This document shows positions 1 to 9,411 of a stretch of DNA of 64,000 nucleotides, in pieces. The notes below the pieces were generated by a model. That model was given only the letters and a program-made list of their open reading frames with translations. It was not told where the DNA came from and did not search any database. Numbering within the stretch: position 1 is the first letter of the stretch; each line of letters starts with the position of its first letter. Made by a program: the position numbers and the translations under genes. This DNA is from Stenotrophomonas pavanii. GTDB lineage: Bacteria > Pseudomonadota > Gammaproteobacteria > Xanthomonadales > Xanthomonadaceae. The DNA lies in assembly GCF_900101175.1 (NCBI RefSeq), contig NZ_FNFQ01000006.1, positions 186,001 to 250,000 on the forward strand, read 5' to 3'.

Positions 1-188
1 GCACGCTCCACGTCCTGCGCATCGCAGTCGGCAACCGCTCCCAGTACGCGGCCATCGATCGGGCTGATGCAGTCGAAGCGGGCGCCGCTGGCGGCGTCGG
101 TGTAGCGGCCATCGATGAAGGCCTGTCCGGGCATCGAAAGCTGCTGCGACAGCACCTGCCAGTGGCTGCGGTCAGGAAAGTCGGCCAT
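1..188 (-). CDS. PuuC-like aldehyde dehydrogenase, N-terminal part
   Basis: Only the first 62 or so codons are in the window; the gene runs off the left edge. The N-terminus (MADFPDRSHWQVL, then a FIDGRYTDAASG segment and a SPIDGRVLGAVADCD segment) has the layout of gamma-glutamyl-gamma-aminobutyraldehyde dehydrogenases, which oxidise aminoaldehydes from putrescine or other polyamine catabolism using NAD(P)+. The catalytic Cys and Glu lie outside the window, so the substrate is uncertain. It is divergent from an omega-aminotransferase 103 bp away. The pair fits an amine catabolic unit in which the transaminase makes the aldehyde and this enzyme oxidises it. Confidence 0.75.
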   Translation of the reverse strand, partial: MADFPDRSHWQVLSQQLSMPGQAFIDGRYTDAASGARFDCISPIDGRVLGAVADCDAQDVER

Positions 189-291
189 GTCGGGCTCCTC
201 GGAACAGTCGCCCCGGTTATACCGGCGTGGCCGCGACTCCACCGTGACGTGGCTGCGCTACATTCACCCCATCGGACCCGACGGAGCCGGC

Positions 292-1644
292 ATGAAGCAT
301 CCCGCGAGCGACCTGCACGACCTGGCTACCCAGCGCCCGGAATCACTGGAGGCGTACTGGATGCCGTTCACCGCCAACCGCCAGTACAAGGCCGCCCCGC
401 GTGTACTGGTACGTGCCGAGGGCATGCACTACGAGGATGTCGAAGGCCGCCAGATCCTCGACGGCACCGCCGGCCTGTGGTGCTGCAATGCCGGCCATGC
501 CCGCCCCCGCATCGTCGAGGCCATCGCCGAGCAGGCGCGCACGCTGGACTACTCACCCGCCTTCCAGATGGGCTCGCCGCCGGCGTTCGCACTGGCGCAG
601 CGGTTGGCCGCGCTGGCACCGGGGCCGCTCAACCATGTGTTCTTCACCAGCTCCGGCTCCGAGGCGGTGGATACCGCGATGAAGATCGTGCTGGCTTACC
701 ACCGCCAGCGTGGCGAAGGCCAGCGCACCCGTTTCATCAGCCGCGAGAAGGCCTACCACGGCGTCGGCTTCGGCGGCATGGCGCTGGGCGGGCTGCCCAA
801 CAACCGCAAGTCGTTCGCCCTGCAACTGGGCGGTGTGGACTACCTGCGGCACACCCTGGATCTGCAGCGCAATGCCTTCAGCAAGGGCCTGCCACGCCAG
901 GGCGCGGAGCTGGCCGACGACCTGGAACGACTGATCGCACTGCATGACGCCTCCACCATCGCCGCAGTGTTCGTCGAACCCATTGCCGGTTCGGCCGGGG
1001 TGATCCTGCCCGCGCCCGGCTACCTGCAACGCCTGCGCGAGCTGTGCGACCAGCACGGCATCCTGCTGGTGTTCGACGAGGTCATCACCGGTTTCGGCCG
1101 TGTCGGCATGCCCTTCGCCGCGCAGCGTTTCGGGGTCACCCCGGACCTGCTGACGTTCGCCAAGGCGGTCAGCAATGGCGCGGTGCCACTGGGCGGCGTA
1201 CTGGTGGCCGATGCGGTGCATGCCGGGCTGATGCAGGCGCCGCCGCAAGCCATCGAGCTGTTCCACGGCTACACCTGGTCCGGGCACCCGCTGGCCTGCG
1301 CCGCGGCGCTGGCGACACTGGACGTCTACGCCGAGGAGCGCCTGTTCGAGCGCGCCATCGAGCTGGGCGAGTACTGGCAGCAACGGCTGCATGCGCTGCA
1401 GGGCCTGCCAAACGTGATCGACATCCGCAACTTCGGCCTGGTCGGCGCGGTCGAGCTGGCGCCGCGCCGCGATGCGCCCGGCAGCCGGGGCTACGAGGTC
1501 TACCGGCGCTGCTTCCACGATGGCCGGCTGCTGGTGCGCTGCACCGGCGACATCATCGCGCTGTCGCCGCCGCTGATCGTGGACAAGGCGCAGATCGACC
1601 AGATCACCGGCACCCTGGGCGAGATGATCCGGGCCACTGCCTGA
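292..1644 (+). CDS. Omega-amino acid:pyruvate aminotransferase (BauA-like, class III)
   Basis: A 450-residue PLP-dependent class III aminotransferase. It moves an omega-amino group, for example from beta-alanine or a diamine, to pyruvate. The N-terminal AYWMPFTANRQYKAAPR block is typical of beta-alanine:pyruvate transaminases. Also visible are TSSGSEAVDTA (phosphate binding), FDEVITGFGRVG (Asp for the PLP pyridine nitrogen) and Lys291 in FAKAVSNGAVPLGG (Schiff base). The frame is open further upstream, but the family N-terminus aligns from the ATG at 292, which follows a GGAG, and an earlier start would run into the divergent gene. Substrate preference cannot be read from sequence. Confidence 0.85.
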   Translation: MKHPASDLHDLATQRPESLEAYWMPFTANRQYKAAPRVLVRAEGMHYEDVEGRQILDGTAGLWCCNAGHARPRIVEAIAEQARTLDYSPAFQMGSPPAFALAQRLAALAPGPLNHVFFTSSGSEAVDTAMKIVLAYHRQRGEGQRTRFISREKAYHGVGFGGMALGGLPNNRKSFALQLGGVDYLRHTLDLQRNAFSKGLPRQGAELADDLERLIALHDASTIAAVFVEPIAGSAGVILPAPGYLQRLRELCDQHGILLVFDEVITGFGRVGMPFAAQRFGVTPDLLTFAKAVSNGAVPLGGVLVADAVHAGLMQAPPQAIELFHGYTWSGHPLACAAALATLDVYAEERLFERAIELGEYWQQRLHALQGLPNVIDIRNFGLVGAVELAPRRDAPGSRGYEVYRRCFHDGRLLVRCTGDIIALSPPLIVDKAQIDQITGTLGEMIRATA

Positions 1645-1706
1645 GCCGGGCCGACGGTGGCGAGCAGGTACAATGGGCGGTTCCGCTCCTGCTCGCTGCC
1701 GTGCCC

Positions 1707-2612
1707 ATGGATATCGTCGTCAAAGAAGAACTCAAGGCCTACATCGACCCGCTGACCGCGGACGAACATGACGCGCTGGAGCGCAGCATCCTGGCCGAAG
1801 GCTGCCGTGACGCACTGGTGCTGTGGGGCAACGTACTGGTCGACGGCCACAACCGTTTCGGCATCTGCCAGAAGCATGGCCTGCCCTTCAACACCGTGCA
1901 GAACACCCGCTTCCAGAGCATGGAAGACGTTCATCTGTGGATGATCGAGCAGCACCTGGGCCGGCGCAGCGTGTCCGACTTCCAGCGCGGCGTGCTGGCG
2001 CTGCGCAAGCGCGACATCCTGGCCGCCCGCAAGCAGGTCGAGCAGGCGCAGCTGCAGCGCGAGAGCGATGGCACCGCTGACGTTGCCGACGAGGGCGAAG
2101 ACAGCCCGCCGTGGGAGCCGGCACCGAAGATCAGCCGCGCCGAGCTGGCCCGCGAGGCCAAGCTGAGCACCAGCCAGGTCGGCATGATCGAGCGCATCCA
2201 CGCCCAGGCCGCGCCCGAAGTGGTCGAAGCGGTGAAGGCCGGCGTGATCTCGATCAGCGCCGCCGCCGCCGTGGCCGACCTGCCCGAGGACCAGCAGCGC
2301 GCGGCCGCGGCCGGTGGCAAGGACGAGTTGAAGCAGGCTGCCAAGCGCGTGCGTGAATCCAAGCGCAAGCCGCGCGCACCGAAGCCGGACGCGGCCGAGA
2401 TGGATTTCGAAGAGCCCAGCGAGGACGAGATCGCCAGCCGCGACGCCGAGGTCCTGTCGGCGCTGGAGCAGCTGGGCGAGGATGCCGCGGCACTGCGCCG
2501 TCGCGTGGTCGCGCTGACCCGCGAGAACGATACCCTGCGCGCGCAGCTGGCCGCGCTGCGCAAGCAGGTAGTGCCGGCCGCTGGCCGGCAACCCCATGAA
2601 GGTATCGGGTGA
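1707..2612 (+). CDS. ParB/Spo0J-like nuclease-fold protein with coiled-coil tail
   Basis: A 301-residue protein from the ATG at 1707. The first 90 or so residues resemble a ParB N-terminal (sulfiredoxin-fold) domain, including ILAEGCRDALVLWG and VDGHNRFGICQKHG, which correspond to the ParB GxR/DGHhR motifs. An acidic linker follows, then a helix-turn-helix-like block (SRAELAREAKLSTSQVGMIE), a Lys/Arg/Pro stretch and a C-terminal leucine-rich coiled coil. Similar proteins are annotated as plasmid replication/partition related, but there is no parA or mobile gene nearby, so a chromosomal DNA-binding role is more likely. The last 15 codons lie in or beside a SMAG palindrome, so the native C-terminus was probably altered by the repeat. 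Function unknown. Confidence 0.7.
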   Translation: MDIVVKEELKAYIDPLTADEHDALERSILAEGCRDALVLWGNVLVDGHNRFGICQKHGLPFNTVQNTRFQSMEDVHLWMIEQHLGRRSVSDFQRGVLALRKRDILAARKQVEQAQLQRESDGTADVADEGEDSPPWEPAPKISRAELAREAKLSTSQVGMIERIHAQAAPEVVEAVKAGVISISAAAAVADLPEDQQRAAAAGGKDELKQAAKRVRESKRKPRAPKPDAAEMDFEEPSEDEIASRDAEVLSALEQLGEDAAALRRRVVALTRENDTLRAQLAALRKQVVPAAGRQPHEGIG

Positions 2613-2643
2613 ACTGAAGATGCCGGCCAGCGGCCGGCACTAC
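2568..2643. repeat. Inverted pair of SMAG-type GTAG palindromes
   Basis: A GTAG-headed unit at 2568-2592 (GTAGTGCCGGCCGCTGGCCG, then GCAAC) faces a reverse copy at 2621-2643. Each forms its own GC-rich stem, and the two can also pair with each other. The left copy is inside the 3' end of the ParB-like CDS and the right copy precedes the DUF445 gene. Dimers of this kind are known in S. maltophilia as SMAG elements and are the counterpart of REP/BIME sequences; transcript-end stabilisation or termination is inferred. Confidence 0.85.
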
Positions 2644-2677
2644 CTGGCACTCATCCACGGGCAGGTAGACTTCCGGC

Positions 2678-3964
2678 ATGACGCCTGTCCACGATCCGCG
2701 CCGCGCCCAGCTGCGGCGCCTGAAAGCCCTCGCACTGGGCCTGCTGCTGTTGATGCTGGCAGGTTTCGCGGTCAGCCACTGGCAGGGCGAGCGCGGCATC
2801 TGGGCCTGGGTCTCGGCCTTCTGCGAAGCGGCAGCCGTGGGCGCATTGGCCGACTGGTTCGCGGTCGTCGCGCTGTTCCGGCGGCCGATGGGCCTGCCGA
2901 TTCCGCACACCGCGATCATCCCGCGCAGCAAGGAGCGCATCGGCGACAGCCTGGCGCTGTTCGTGCGCGACCAGTTCCTGGAGCCGGGCGTGCTGCTGGC
3001 CAAGCTGCAGGTGTTCGACCCGGCCAGCCGCCTCGGCAGTTGGCTGGCCGATCCGGCGCGCTCACGGATGCTGGCCGACATGGCCCGCGGCTGGGCGTTG
3101 CAGGCGCTGGATTTCTTCGACGAAACCGCGGTGCGCCGCCAGCTGCATGCCTTCGTGGTGCAGCAGCTGCGGCAGTGGAATGCCGCCGCCACCGCCGGTG
3201 AACTGCTGGCCCTGCTGACCGCCGATGGGCGCCACCAGCGGGTGCTGGACGAGGGCCTGCAGCGGCTCGGCCGTTGGCTGGAACAGCCGCAGGTGAAAGA
3301 GCGCGCCTCGCAGCTGATCGTGGGCTACATCCAGCGCGAATGGCCAACCCTGTCGAGCACGGTGAACTGGGTCAAGCCGATCGACGAGATCGGCGACAGC
3401 CTGGCCGAGCGCCTGGCACGCGCGGTACTGGAGGAACTGCAGCAGGTGCTGGCCGAGCCGCAGCATCCGCTGCGCCAGGACTACGAGGCCTGGCTGCAGA
3501 ATTACGTACAGCGCCTGCGCGCGGACCCGGCGCTGGCCGAACGCATCGAACAGCTCAAGCAGGACATGATCGACCACCCCGCCCTGCAGGACTACGTGCA
3601 GGGGTTGTGGGCACGGATCCACGCCAGCCTGCGCGCCGACCTGCAGCGCGAAGACTCGGCGCTGGTCGGTCACCTGCAGCGCAGCCTGGCGTCGCTGGGC
3701 AGCAGCCTGCAGGCCGACCCGGCGCTGCGCGAGGCGCTGAACCAGCACCTGCTGGAGGGGGCGCAGCGCTTGACCGGCCGCCTGCGCGAAGGAGTGACCA
3801 CGCATATCGCGCAGACCGTGAAGGGCTGGGACGAGCGCCATCTGGTCGAGCAGCTGGAACTGAGCGTGGGTCGCGACCTGCAGTTCATCCGCTTCAATGG
3901 CACGCTGGTCGGCGGTCTGATCGGCCTGCTGCTGCATGCGGCCACCGTCGTCTTCAGGTTCTAG
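2678..3964 (+). CDS. DUF445 family membrane-anchored protein
   Basis: A 428-residue protein of the DUF445 (YjiN-like) family. It has a hydrophobic helix at about residues 13-32 (ALALGLLLLMLAGFAV), followed by the family signature VGALADWFAVVALFRRPMG and the PIPHTAIIPRSKERIGDSL block. A long amphipathic helical region follows, and a final hydrophobic segment (GTLVGGLIGLLLHAATVVF) places both ends at the inner membrane. The biochemical role of this family is not known to me. The gene stands alone after a SMAG pair, with no obvious partner. Confidence 0.85.
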   Translation: MTPVHDPRRAQLRRLKALALGLLLLMLAGFAVSHWQGERGIWAWVSAFCEAAAVGALADWFAVVALFRRPMGLPIPHTAIIPRSKERIGDSLALFVRDQFLEPGVLLAKLQVFDPASRLGSWLADPARSRMLADMARGWALQALDFFDETAVRRQLHAFVVQQLRQWNAAATAGELLALLTADGRHQRVLDEGLQRLGRWLEQPQVKERASQLIVGYIQREWPTLSSTVNWVKPIDEIGDSLAERLARAVLEELQQVLAEPQHPLRQDYEAWLQNYVQRLRADPALAERIEQLKQDMIDHPALQDYVQGLWARIHASLRADLQREDSALVGHLQRSLASLGSSLQADPALREALNQHLLEGAQRLTGRLREGVTTHIAQTVKGWDERHLVEQLELSVGRDLQFIRFNGTLVGGLIGLLLHAATVVFRF

Positions 3965-4002
3965 CCACCACCGCCCGCCGGCGGCGTCATGCTTGATTCA
4001 AG

Positions 4003-4024
4003 AAATGCGAATGCCTATCATTTG
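4003..4024. promoter_or_regulatory. Fur-box-like sequence
   Basis: Read on the minus strand, the site contains AAATGATAGGCATTCGCAT, which matches most positions of the 19-bp Fur consensus (GATAATGATAATCATTATC). It lies about 180 bp before the first gene of a DUF3649-PepSY-DUF3325 unit, a combination linked to siderophore and iron metabolism. The long distance implies a leader transcript. Iron repression is inferred. Confidence 0.6.
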
Positions 4025-4206
4025 CTGATGGGTCGTGCGCTTGGGCGGACGGGTGCGGAAGAGGCGTCCCTTGCCCGCCTACCTCCCGCCCAGACTGCCC
4101 GCCGGCGCGGGCAGTGCTTCGTTGACGGAACCTCGCTCGGCAACATGCGCAGGGCGCACGGGGGCCGCGGACGCGTTCCCTCCTCCCTTCCATCTTCAGG
4201 AACGCC

Positions 4207-4515
4207 GTGGACCGCTCGCCCGCAACCGCCCGCCCCTTGTTCTCCAATCCCCGCTGGGGCGTGCTGTCACGCTCGCTGGCCGCGATCTTCGGCGGCTACG
4301 CACTGGCTTCGGCCACCAGCGTGTTCTGCGCGGTGGCATTGCCCGGCCCCCGCGGCCAGGCCGTGCTGACCGGCATGCTGCTGGCCATCCTGGTGGCCGC
4401 CTGCGCGGCGCTGTGGGCGTTTGCCACGCGCAGCGCGCTGCGCGCCTGGGCCGGCATCCTGGCGCCGGCGTTGCTGATGGCGGCCGTCGCCCGGCTGCTG
4501 GGGGCCTGGGCATGA
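4207..4515 (+). CDS. DUF3649 family small membrane protein
   Basis: A 102-residue protein starting at a GTG preceded by AGGA. Three hydrophobic helices are visible, around residues 22-45 (SLAAIFGGYALASATSVFCA), 52-71 (AVLTGMLLAILVAACAALWA) and 81-98. The pattern, size and position directly before a PepSY-domain gene match the DUF3649 family, found in iron-regulated operons near TonB-dependent receptors. Its TGA overlaps the next ATG (ATGA), so the two are probably translationally coupled. No biochemical function is established. Confidence 0.8.
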   Translation: MDRSPATARPLFSNPRWGVLSRSLAAIFGGYALASATSVFCAVALPGPRGQAVLTGMLLAILVAACAALWAFATRSALRAWAGILAPALLMAAVARLLGAWA

Positions 4516-6140
4516 AGAACGGATTCCGCCAATCGATGGCCTGGTTGCACACCTGGACCGGCCTGCTGGTCGGCTGGTTGCTGCTGCTGATCTTCATGGC
4601 CGGCACCGCCAGTTACTACCGCGAGGAAATCAGCCGCTGGATGCGCCCGGAGCTGCCCTCCAGCAACGTCAGCATCGACGTCGCCGCGCAGCGCGCCGTC
4701 GACTACCTGCAGGTCAACGCGGCCCAGGCCGGGAACTGGTTCGTTACCCTGCCGCAGCCGCGCAACCCGGCCATGCAGATGTTCTGGCGGCTGCCGCCGG
4801 AGCAGGCCGACCCCAGTCGTGGCCGTCGCGGTGGTTTCGGCGAAGCCACGCTGGACCCGAACAGTGGCCAGGCGCTGAAAGCCCGCGAAACCCGCGGCGG
4901 TGACTTCTTCTACCGCCTGCACTTCGACCTGCACTACATCCCGGTGCTGTGGGCGCGCTACCTGGTCGGCTTCTGCGCGATGTTCATGCTGGTGGCGATC
5001 ATCACCGGCGTCATCACCCACAAGAAAATCTTCAAGGACTTCTTCACCTTCCGCAAGGACAAGGGCCTGCGTTCCTGGCTGGATTTCCACAACGTCAGTG
5101 CGGTGATGGCGCTGCCTTACCACGCCATGATCACTTATACCGGCATCGTCACCCTGATGGTCATGTACCTGCCGTGGGGAGTGAAGGCGGCCTACCCGCA
5201 GGACGAGGACGCGTTCTTCAGCGAGGCCTTCGGTGGCATGCCGGAGGTGACTGCACCGGCCGAAGGACGCGCCGCGCCGCTGCCGATCGCACAGCTGCTG
5301 GACAGCGCACGTGCGCACTGGCGTGGCGTGGAAGTGGCCGGCTTCACCGTGTCCAACCCGGGGGCGGCCAATGCGGTGATCGACATCCGCCAACGCGACG
5401 GCAAGCGCCTGTCCACCGATACCCCGGCCGTGCGCTACGACATGGTCAACGGCACGCTGCTGGCGGAAACGCCGCCTTCCGGCGGTGCCACGGCGACCCG
5501 CGGCGTGCTGTACGGCCTGCACCTGGCGCGCTTCGCCGATTGGGGCCTGCGTGCCCTGTTCTTCCTGTCCGGCCTGGTCGGCTGCCTGATGGTGGCCAGT
5601 GGCGTGGTGCTGTGGGCGGTGAAGGAACGGCCGAAGCACGCCAAGAGTGGACGCACCGGCTTTGGCCTGCGCCTGGTCGATGCGCTGAACATCGGCACCG
5701 TGGCGGGCCTGCCGATCGCGTTCGCGGCCTATTTCTGGGGCAATCGCCTGCTGCCGCTGGACATTGCCGAACGCTCCAGCGCGGAGGCCAACGTGTTCTT
5801 CTGCGCCTGGGGCGGCGCGCTGCTGGCCGCCTTCCTCTGGCCGAAGCGGATGATGTGGGCCTGGCAGCTGTATCTGGGTGCGGCCGCATTCGCGCTGGTG
5901 CCGGTCATCAATGCAATGACCACGCACGCCCACCTCGGCGTGACCCTGCGCAACGGCGACTGGGCACTGGCCGGCTTTGATCTGTCGATGCTCGCGTTCG
6001 GCGCGATGCTGGCCCTGTGTGGCTGGCGCATGCAGCGCTGGACGCCACCGTTGAGTGCGGCCGAGAAGAAGAAGCGCGCGGCCACCGCCGCTGTGTCGAA
6101 GGCACCCGTGGACGCGACGGAAGCGGGAGCCCGCGCATGA
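4512..6140 (+). CDS. PepSY-associated TM helix domain protein (iron-uptake type)
   Basis: A 542-residue inner-membrane protein. It begins with SMAWLHTWTGLLVGWLLLLI, the first helix of PepSY-associated TM proteins, followed by a periplasmic domain (residues about 45-150). The RLHFDLHYIPVLWARYLVG segment carries histidines typical of heme-coordinating ferric-reductase-like members, and further TM pairs follow up to about residue 500. Family members are proposed ferrisiderophore reductases or partners of TonB receptors; this is family knowledge and was not tested. The gene is coupled by ATGA overlaps to the genes on both sides, so the three form one operon under the Fur-like box. Confidence 0.85.
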   Translation: MKNGFRQSMAWLHTWTGLLVGWLLLLIFMAGTASYYREEISRWMRPELPSSNVSIDVAAQRAVDYLQVNAAQAGNWFVTLPQPRNPAMQMFWRLPPEQADPSRGRRGGFGEATLDPNSGQALKARETRGGDFFYRLHFDLHYIPVLWARYLVGFCAMFMLVAIITGVITHKKIFKDFFTFRKDKGLRSWLDFHNVSAVMALPYHAMITYTGIVTLMVMYLPWGVKAAYPQDEDAFFSEAFGGMPEVTAPAEGRAAPLPIAQLLDSARAHWRGVEVAGFTVSNPGAANAVIDIRQRDGKRLSTDTPAVRYDMVNGTLLAETPPSGGATATRGVLYGLHLARFADWGLRALFFLSGLVGCLMVASGVVLWAVKERPKHAKSGRTGFGLRLVDALNIGTVAGLPIAFAAYFWGNRLLPLDIAERSSAEANVFFCAWGGALLAAFLWPKRMMWAWQLYLGAAAFALVPVINAMTTHAHLGVTLRNGDWALAGFDLSMLAFGAMLALCGWRMQRWTPPLSAAEKKKRAATAAVSKAPVDATEAGARA

Positions 6141-6466
6141 TGCTGCTGGCGCTGACCCTGTCGTTCTCGGCGTTCACCGCCCTGTCGCTGGCGATGGAAA
6201 GGCACCAGCACGACCTGCACGGCAAGGCCGCGGCCACGCTGGCACGGCGCACGCAATGGCGGCTGCTGGGCTGGACGCTGCTGACGGCGGCGTTCGCGGT
6301 GTGCGTGGCCGACCACGGCTGGGCGATGGGCCCGGTGCTGTGGCTGGGCACGATGACACTGGGCGGCGTGGCGCTGTCGTTCGGGCTGTACCCGTACCGG
6401 CCGAACTGGATCGCGCCGCTGGCGATCGTGCTGCCGGTGGCCGGGCTGCTGGTGGCGGTGCTGTAG
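6137..6466 (+). CDS. DUF3325 family small membrane protein
   Basis: A 109-residue protein with three hydrophobic helices and the family-type start MMLLALTLSFSAFTALSLAM followed by ERHQHDL. It is the third gene of the DUF3649-PepSY-DUF3325 unit, and its ATG overlaps the PepSY stop (ATGA); the ATG three bases later is an equally possible start. DUF3325 proteins occur almost only in such iron-linked operons, but their role is unknown. A long hairpin follows the stop. Confidence 0.8.
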   Translation: MMLLALTLSFSAFTALSLAMERHQHDLHGKAAATLARRTQWRLLGWTLLTAAFAVCVADHGWAMGPVLWLGTMTLGGVALSFGLYPYRPNWIAPLAIVLPVAGLLVAVL

Positions 6467-6477
6467 CAGAGCCACCG

Positions 6478-6518
6478 GGGTCGGAGCCCTTGCGTGCAGC
6501 ACAAGGGCTCGGACCCCG
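6478..6518. repeat. GGGGTCGGA-type long hairpin (copy 1)
   Basis: A near-perfect inverted repeat, with outer arms GGGGTCGGAGCCCTTG and CAAGGGCTCGGACCCC, sits between the convergent DUF3325 and rlmKL genes. It belongs to a family seen six times in this window and has no T-run. It may act as a transcript-end hairpin for both genes. Confidence 0.75.
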
Positions 6519-6527
6519 GGCGTCGCA

Positions 6528-8666
6528 TCACCCCAACCGCTTCAGTTCCCACGCGCGGTGGATGCGCGCGTTGCGTTCGAAATCCGGGCCGAGGGTGCGT
6601 GCGGTGATCTCGCGGCACTGGGCGAATTCGGCGATCGCATTTTCTTCCAGCTTGAAGCGGCGGAAGTTGTTGGAGAAGTACAGCACGCCACCCGGTGCCA
6701 GCCGCGCCACGGCCGCCCGCAGCAGCTTCACCTGTTCGCGCTGCACGTCGAAATCGTCGGCGCGGGCGGAGTTGGAGAAGGTCGGCGGATCACAGAAGAT
6801 CACGTCGTACTGGCCACGGTCGCCCTCCAGCCAGGCCATCGCATCGGCCTGCACCAGCAGGTGCTGGTTGCCGCCCTGCCCGTTCAACGCCAGGTTGTCG
6901 TAGCACCACTGCAGGTAGGTTGCCGACAGGTCGACGCTGGTGGTGCTGGCGGCACCGGCCACGGCGGCCTGCACGCTGGCCACGCCGGTATAGCAGAACA
7001 GGTTGAGGAAACGCTTGCCGCGCACCTGCTCGGCCATCATCCGGCGCAGCGGACGGTGGTCGAGGAACAGGCCGGTGTCCAGGTAGTCGAACAGGTTCAC
7101 CTGCAGCAGTGCATGGTTCTCGCGCACCACGATGAACTCGTCACGCTGCTCGAAGCGGCCGTACTTGCTGCCGCCCTTGCCGCGCTCGCGCGACTTCATC
7201 GACACCTGTTCCGGTGGCACGCCGAAAACTTCGCGCGCGGCGGCCAGCAACTCGTTGCGGCGGCGGCGCACGTCGTTCTCGGGAATCGCCGCCGGTGCCG
7301 CGTATTCCTGCACATGCAGGAAGGTGCGCCGCCTGCCCCCGTCTTCCTCGTAGACATCGATGGCCGCCGCGTACTCCGGCAGGTCGGCGTCGTAGGCGCG
7401 GAAGCAGGTGATGTCCTCGCGGGCACGCCAGCTCTTGAACTTCTTCAGGTTCTTGCGCAGCCGGTTGGCCACCATCTGCGCGCCTTCGCTCAGCTCGCGC
7501 GGCTGGGCCGGATCACGGCCCGGCACGGCAATCGGATCGCAGACGATCAGCGCGCATTCCAGCGCACCGTTGAACATCTGGTACTTCTTGCTGGCGCGCA
7601 GGCCGGTCGCAAAGGCCAGTTCGTCGTTGCCACACAGCAGGCTGGCGCGCCACTGCGGCACCGCTTTCTGCAAGGCACTGCCCAGTGCGCGGTACAACGC
7701 CGGATCGGCGGCCAGGCGCTCGTCGTACGGTGGGTTGCAGACCACCGCACCGATCTCCTGTTCCGGCGCGGCCAGGTCGGCGACATCGGCGCGGGTGAAG
7801 CGGATCGCGTGGGCGACGCCGGCGACCTCTGCATTCTCACGGGCCGCCTGGATCGCGGCCGGGTCGATGTCGCTGCCGTGGATGACCGGCTTCAGCGCGG
7901 CCAGGCCGGCCGCTTCACGCTCACGTGCTTCGCTCTGGATGGACTTCCAGGCCGCCTTGTCGAAGCCCAGCCAGCGGCTGGGCGGCAAGCTGCCATGGCG
8001 CATCAGGCCAGGGGCAACATCGGCGGCCATCAGTGCGCCTTCGATCAGCAGCGTGCCGCTGCCACACATCGGGTCCAGCAGGCCACCACCGGCGGCATGC
8101 AGGCGCGGCCATTGCGCGCGCAGCAGCAGCGCAGCGGCCAGGTTTTCCTTCAGCGGCGCCTCGTGGGCGGCACCGCGCCAGCCCCGGCGATGCAGCGGGC
8201 CGCCACCGAGGTCGATCGACAGCGAGGCGCGGCCCTTGCGCAGCGACAGGTTGACGCGCACGTCGGGCAGATCGGTGTTGACCGAGGGCCGCTCCAGGCC
8301 TTCATCGCGCATGCGGTCGACGATGGCATCCTTGATCCGCTGCGCGGCAAAGCGCGCGTGGGTGATCTTGTCGCCGGACACATGCGCGTCCACCGCCAGG
8401 GTCATCTCCGGCGTGATGTGCTCGTGCCACGGCAGCGCGCGCACGCCGTCATACAGGGCCTGCTCGTCCGGGCACTCGAACTCGTCGATCGGCCACAGCA
8501 CGCGGCTGGCCAGGCGCGACCACATCACGATCCGCAGCGCCTGCGCCAGTTCGCCCTCGGCGTTGACGCCGGCAATGGTGGCGGTGGCCTTGCCAAGGCC
8601 CAGGGCCGACAGTTCATCGGCAAGCAGGTATTCCAGGCCCTTGGCGCAGGAGACGAAGAATTTCAC
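6528..8666 (-). CDS. rlmL: Bifunctional 23S rRNA (guanine-N2/N7)-methyltransferase RlmKL
   Basis: A 712-residue enzyme that makes m2G2445 and m7G2069 in 23S rRNA before 50S assembly. The N-terminus ([18 protein letters not shown]) leads into a THUMP domain. The RlmL domain has [16 protein letters not shown] (SAM site) and [10 protein letters not shown], and the C-terminal RlmK domain has [13 protein letters not shown] and [12 protein letters not shown]. The length is close to the E. coli protein (702). The start is a GTG at 8666; the frame is open further upstream, but that part shows no conserved sequence. Monocistronic. Confidence 0.93.
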   Translation of the reverse strand: MKFFVSCAKGLEYLLADELSALGLGKATATIAGVNAEGELAQALRIVMWSRLASRVLWPIDEFECPDEQALYDGVRALPWHEHITPEMTLAVDAHVSGDKITHARFAAQRIKDAIVDRMRDEGLERPSVNTDLPDVRVNLSLRKGRASLSIDLGGGPLHRRGWRGAAHEAPLKENLAAALLLRAQWPRLHAAGGGLLDPMCGSGTLLIEGALMAADVAPGLMRHGSLPPSRWLGFDKAAWKSIQSEAREREAAGLAALKPVIHGSDIDPAAIQAARENAEVAGVAHAIRFTRADVADLAAPEQEIGAVVCNPPYDERLAADPALYRALGSALQKAVPQWRASLLCGNDELAFATGLRASKKYQMFNGALECALIVCDPIAVPGRDPAQPRELSEGAQMVANRLRKNLKKFKSWRAREDITCFRAYDADLPEYAAAIDVYEEDGGRRRTFLHVQEYAAPAAIPENDVRRRRNELLAAAREVFGVPPEQVSMKSRERGKGGSKYGRFEQRDEFIVVRENHALLQVNLFDYLDTGLFLDHRPLRRMMAEQVRGKRFLNLFCYTGVASVQAAVAGAASTTSVDLSATYLQWCYDNLALNGQGGNQHLLVQADAMAWLEGDRGQYDVIFCDPPTFSNSARADDFDVQREQVKLLRAAVARLAPGGVLYFSNNFRRFKLEENAIAEFAQCREITARTLGPDFERNARIHRAWELKRLG

Positions 8667-8811
8667 GGGATCGGTTCGCAGGTGGTCGGGCGCGGCACAG
8701 GGGCCGGGCCGGTCGGAAAGGAGGGCCGTAGGCACGGCCGGCAGGCCCGCGCCGGGGGCGGCGGGGGTGCCATTGTAGTCAATGCGGGCGGGCGCGCTGT
8801 GCGCCCGGGCT

Positions 8812-9339
8812 TCACAGTTGCCGCAGCAGGCGCTCGAAGGCCTGCGCGGAGGCCTCCACGTGGCGCTCGAGGCGGTGCCCATCGTCGACCAGCAGCAGCT
8901 GCGCGGAACGCGCCTGCGCCCAGGCGATCACTCCGGCGGCCGGAACCACATCGTCATGCCAGGCCTGGACCACGGTGGTCGGCACGGCGGCGGCGTCCAG
9001 CGCCGGCATCGGGCCCATCGTGGTCGGCGGCACCATCAGGAACAGGCCAGCGACCGGTACCTGCAACGAGGCGATGGCGGAGATGTAGGCGCCCAGGCTG
9101 GAGCCGGCCAGCACCACCGGCCCCTGCCGGGCAGCGATGGCGGCGCGTTCAACCAGGCGACGCAGGCGGGTCGGCACGTCGCCCACCCGGCTGACCTCGC
9201 TCATCGCGTCCAGGTCGGTGTAGTCGGGGCGCTCGTGGGTCCAGCCCAGGCGTTGCGCCACCTCGGCCAGCGCGGTGACCTTGGTTGCCTCCGGACCGCT
9301 CTCGAAGCCATGGGACAGGATGCAGTGACCGCGGCTCAT
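8812..9339 (-). CDS. Alpha/beta-hydrolase family protein (YcfP/RBBP9-like)
   Basis: A 175-residue hydrolase with the start [16 protein letters not shown], where the HGFxSxP segment is an oxyanion-loop motif. The nucleophile elbow is GSSLGAY, and the end region carries a HDDVVP aspartate and a DDGHRL histidine, so a full Ser-Asp-His triad is visible. The chosen ATG has GGAG seven bases upstream; the open frame continues upstream but overlaps the divergent amidase gene. Substrate unknown. Confidence 0.75.
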   Translation of the reverse strand: MSRGHCILSHGFESGPEATKVTALAEVAQRLGWTHERPDYTDLDAMSEVSRVGDVPTRLRRLVERAAIAARQGPVVLAGSSLGAYISAIASLQVPVAGLFLMVPPTTMGPMPALDAAAVPTTVVQAWHDDVVPAAGVIAWAQARSAQLLLVDDGHRLERHVEASAQAFERLLRQL

Positions 9340-9411
9340 GCGCGCGCTCCGTGGGCGCGGGCCAACCAGGAAAGAGAAGGCAGGTTCATGCCGCAATGCT
9401 AGCATCGCCGG

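Noticed and set aside
115..291. Longer N-terminus for the aminotransferase
   Set aside because: The added segment overlaps the start of the divergent aldehyde dehydrogenase and is not part of the family's conserved N-terminus.
1707..2612. ParB-like gene as a sign of a plasmid or integrated element
   Set aside because: No parA, replication, integrase or conjugation gene is nearby and base composition does not change.
6558..9194. Long plus-strand frame (878 codons) opposite rlmKL
   Set aside because: It is a shadow of rlmKL and the hydrolase on the other strand; its protein is low-complexity and matches no family, while the minus strand has clear domains.
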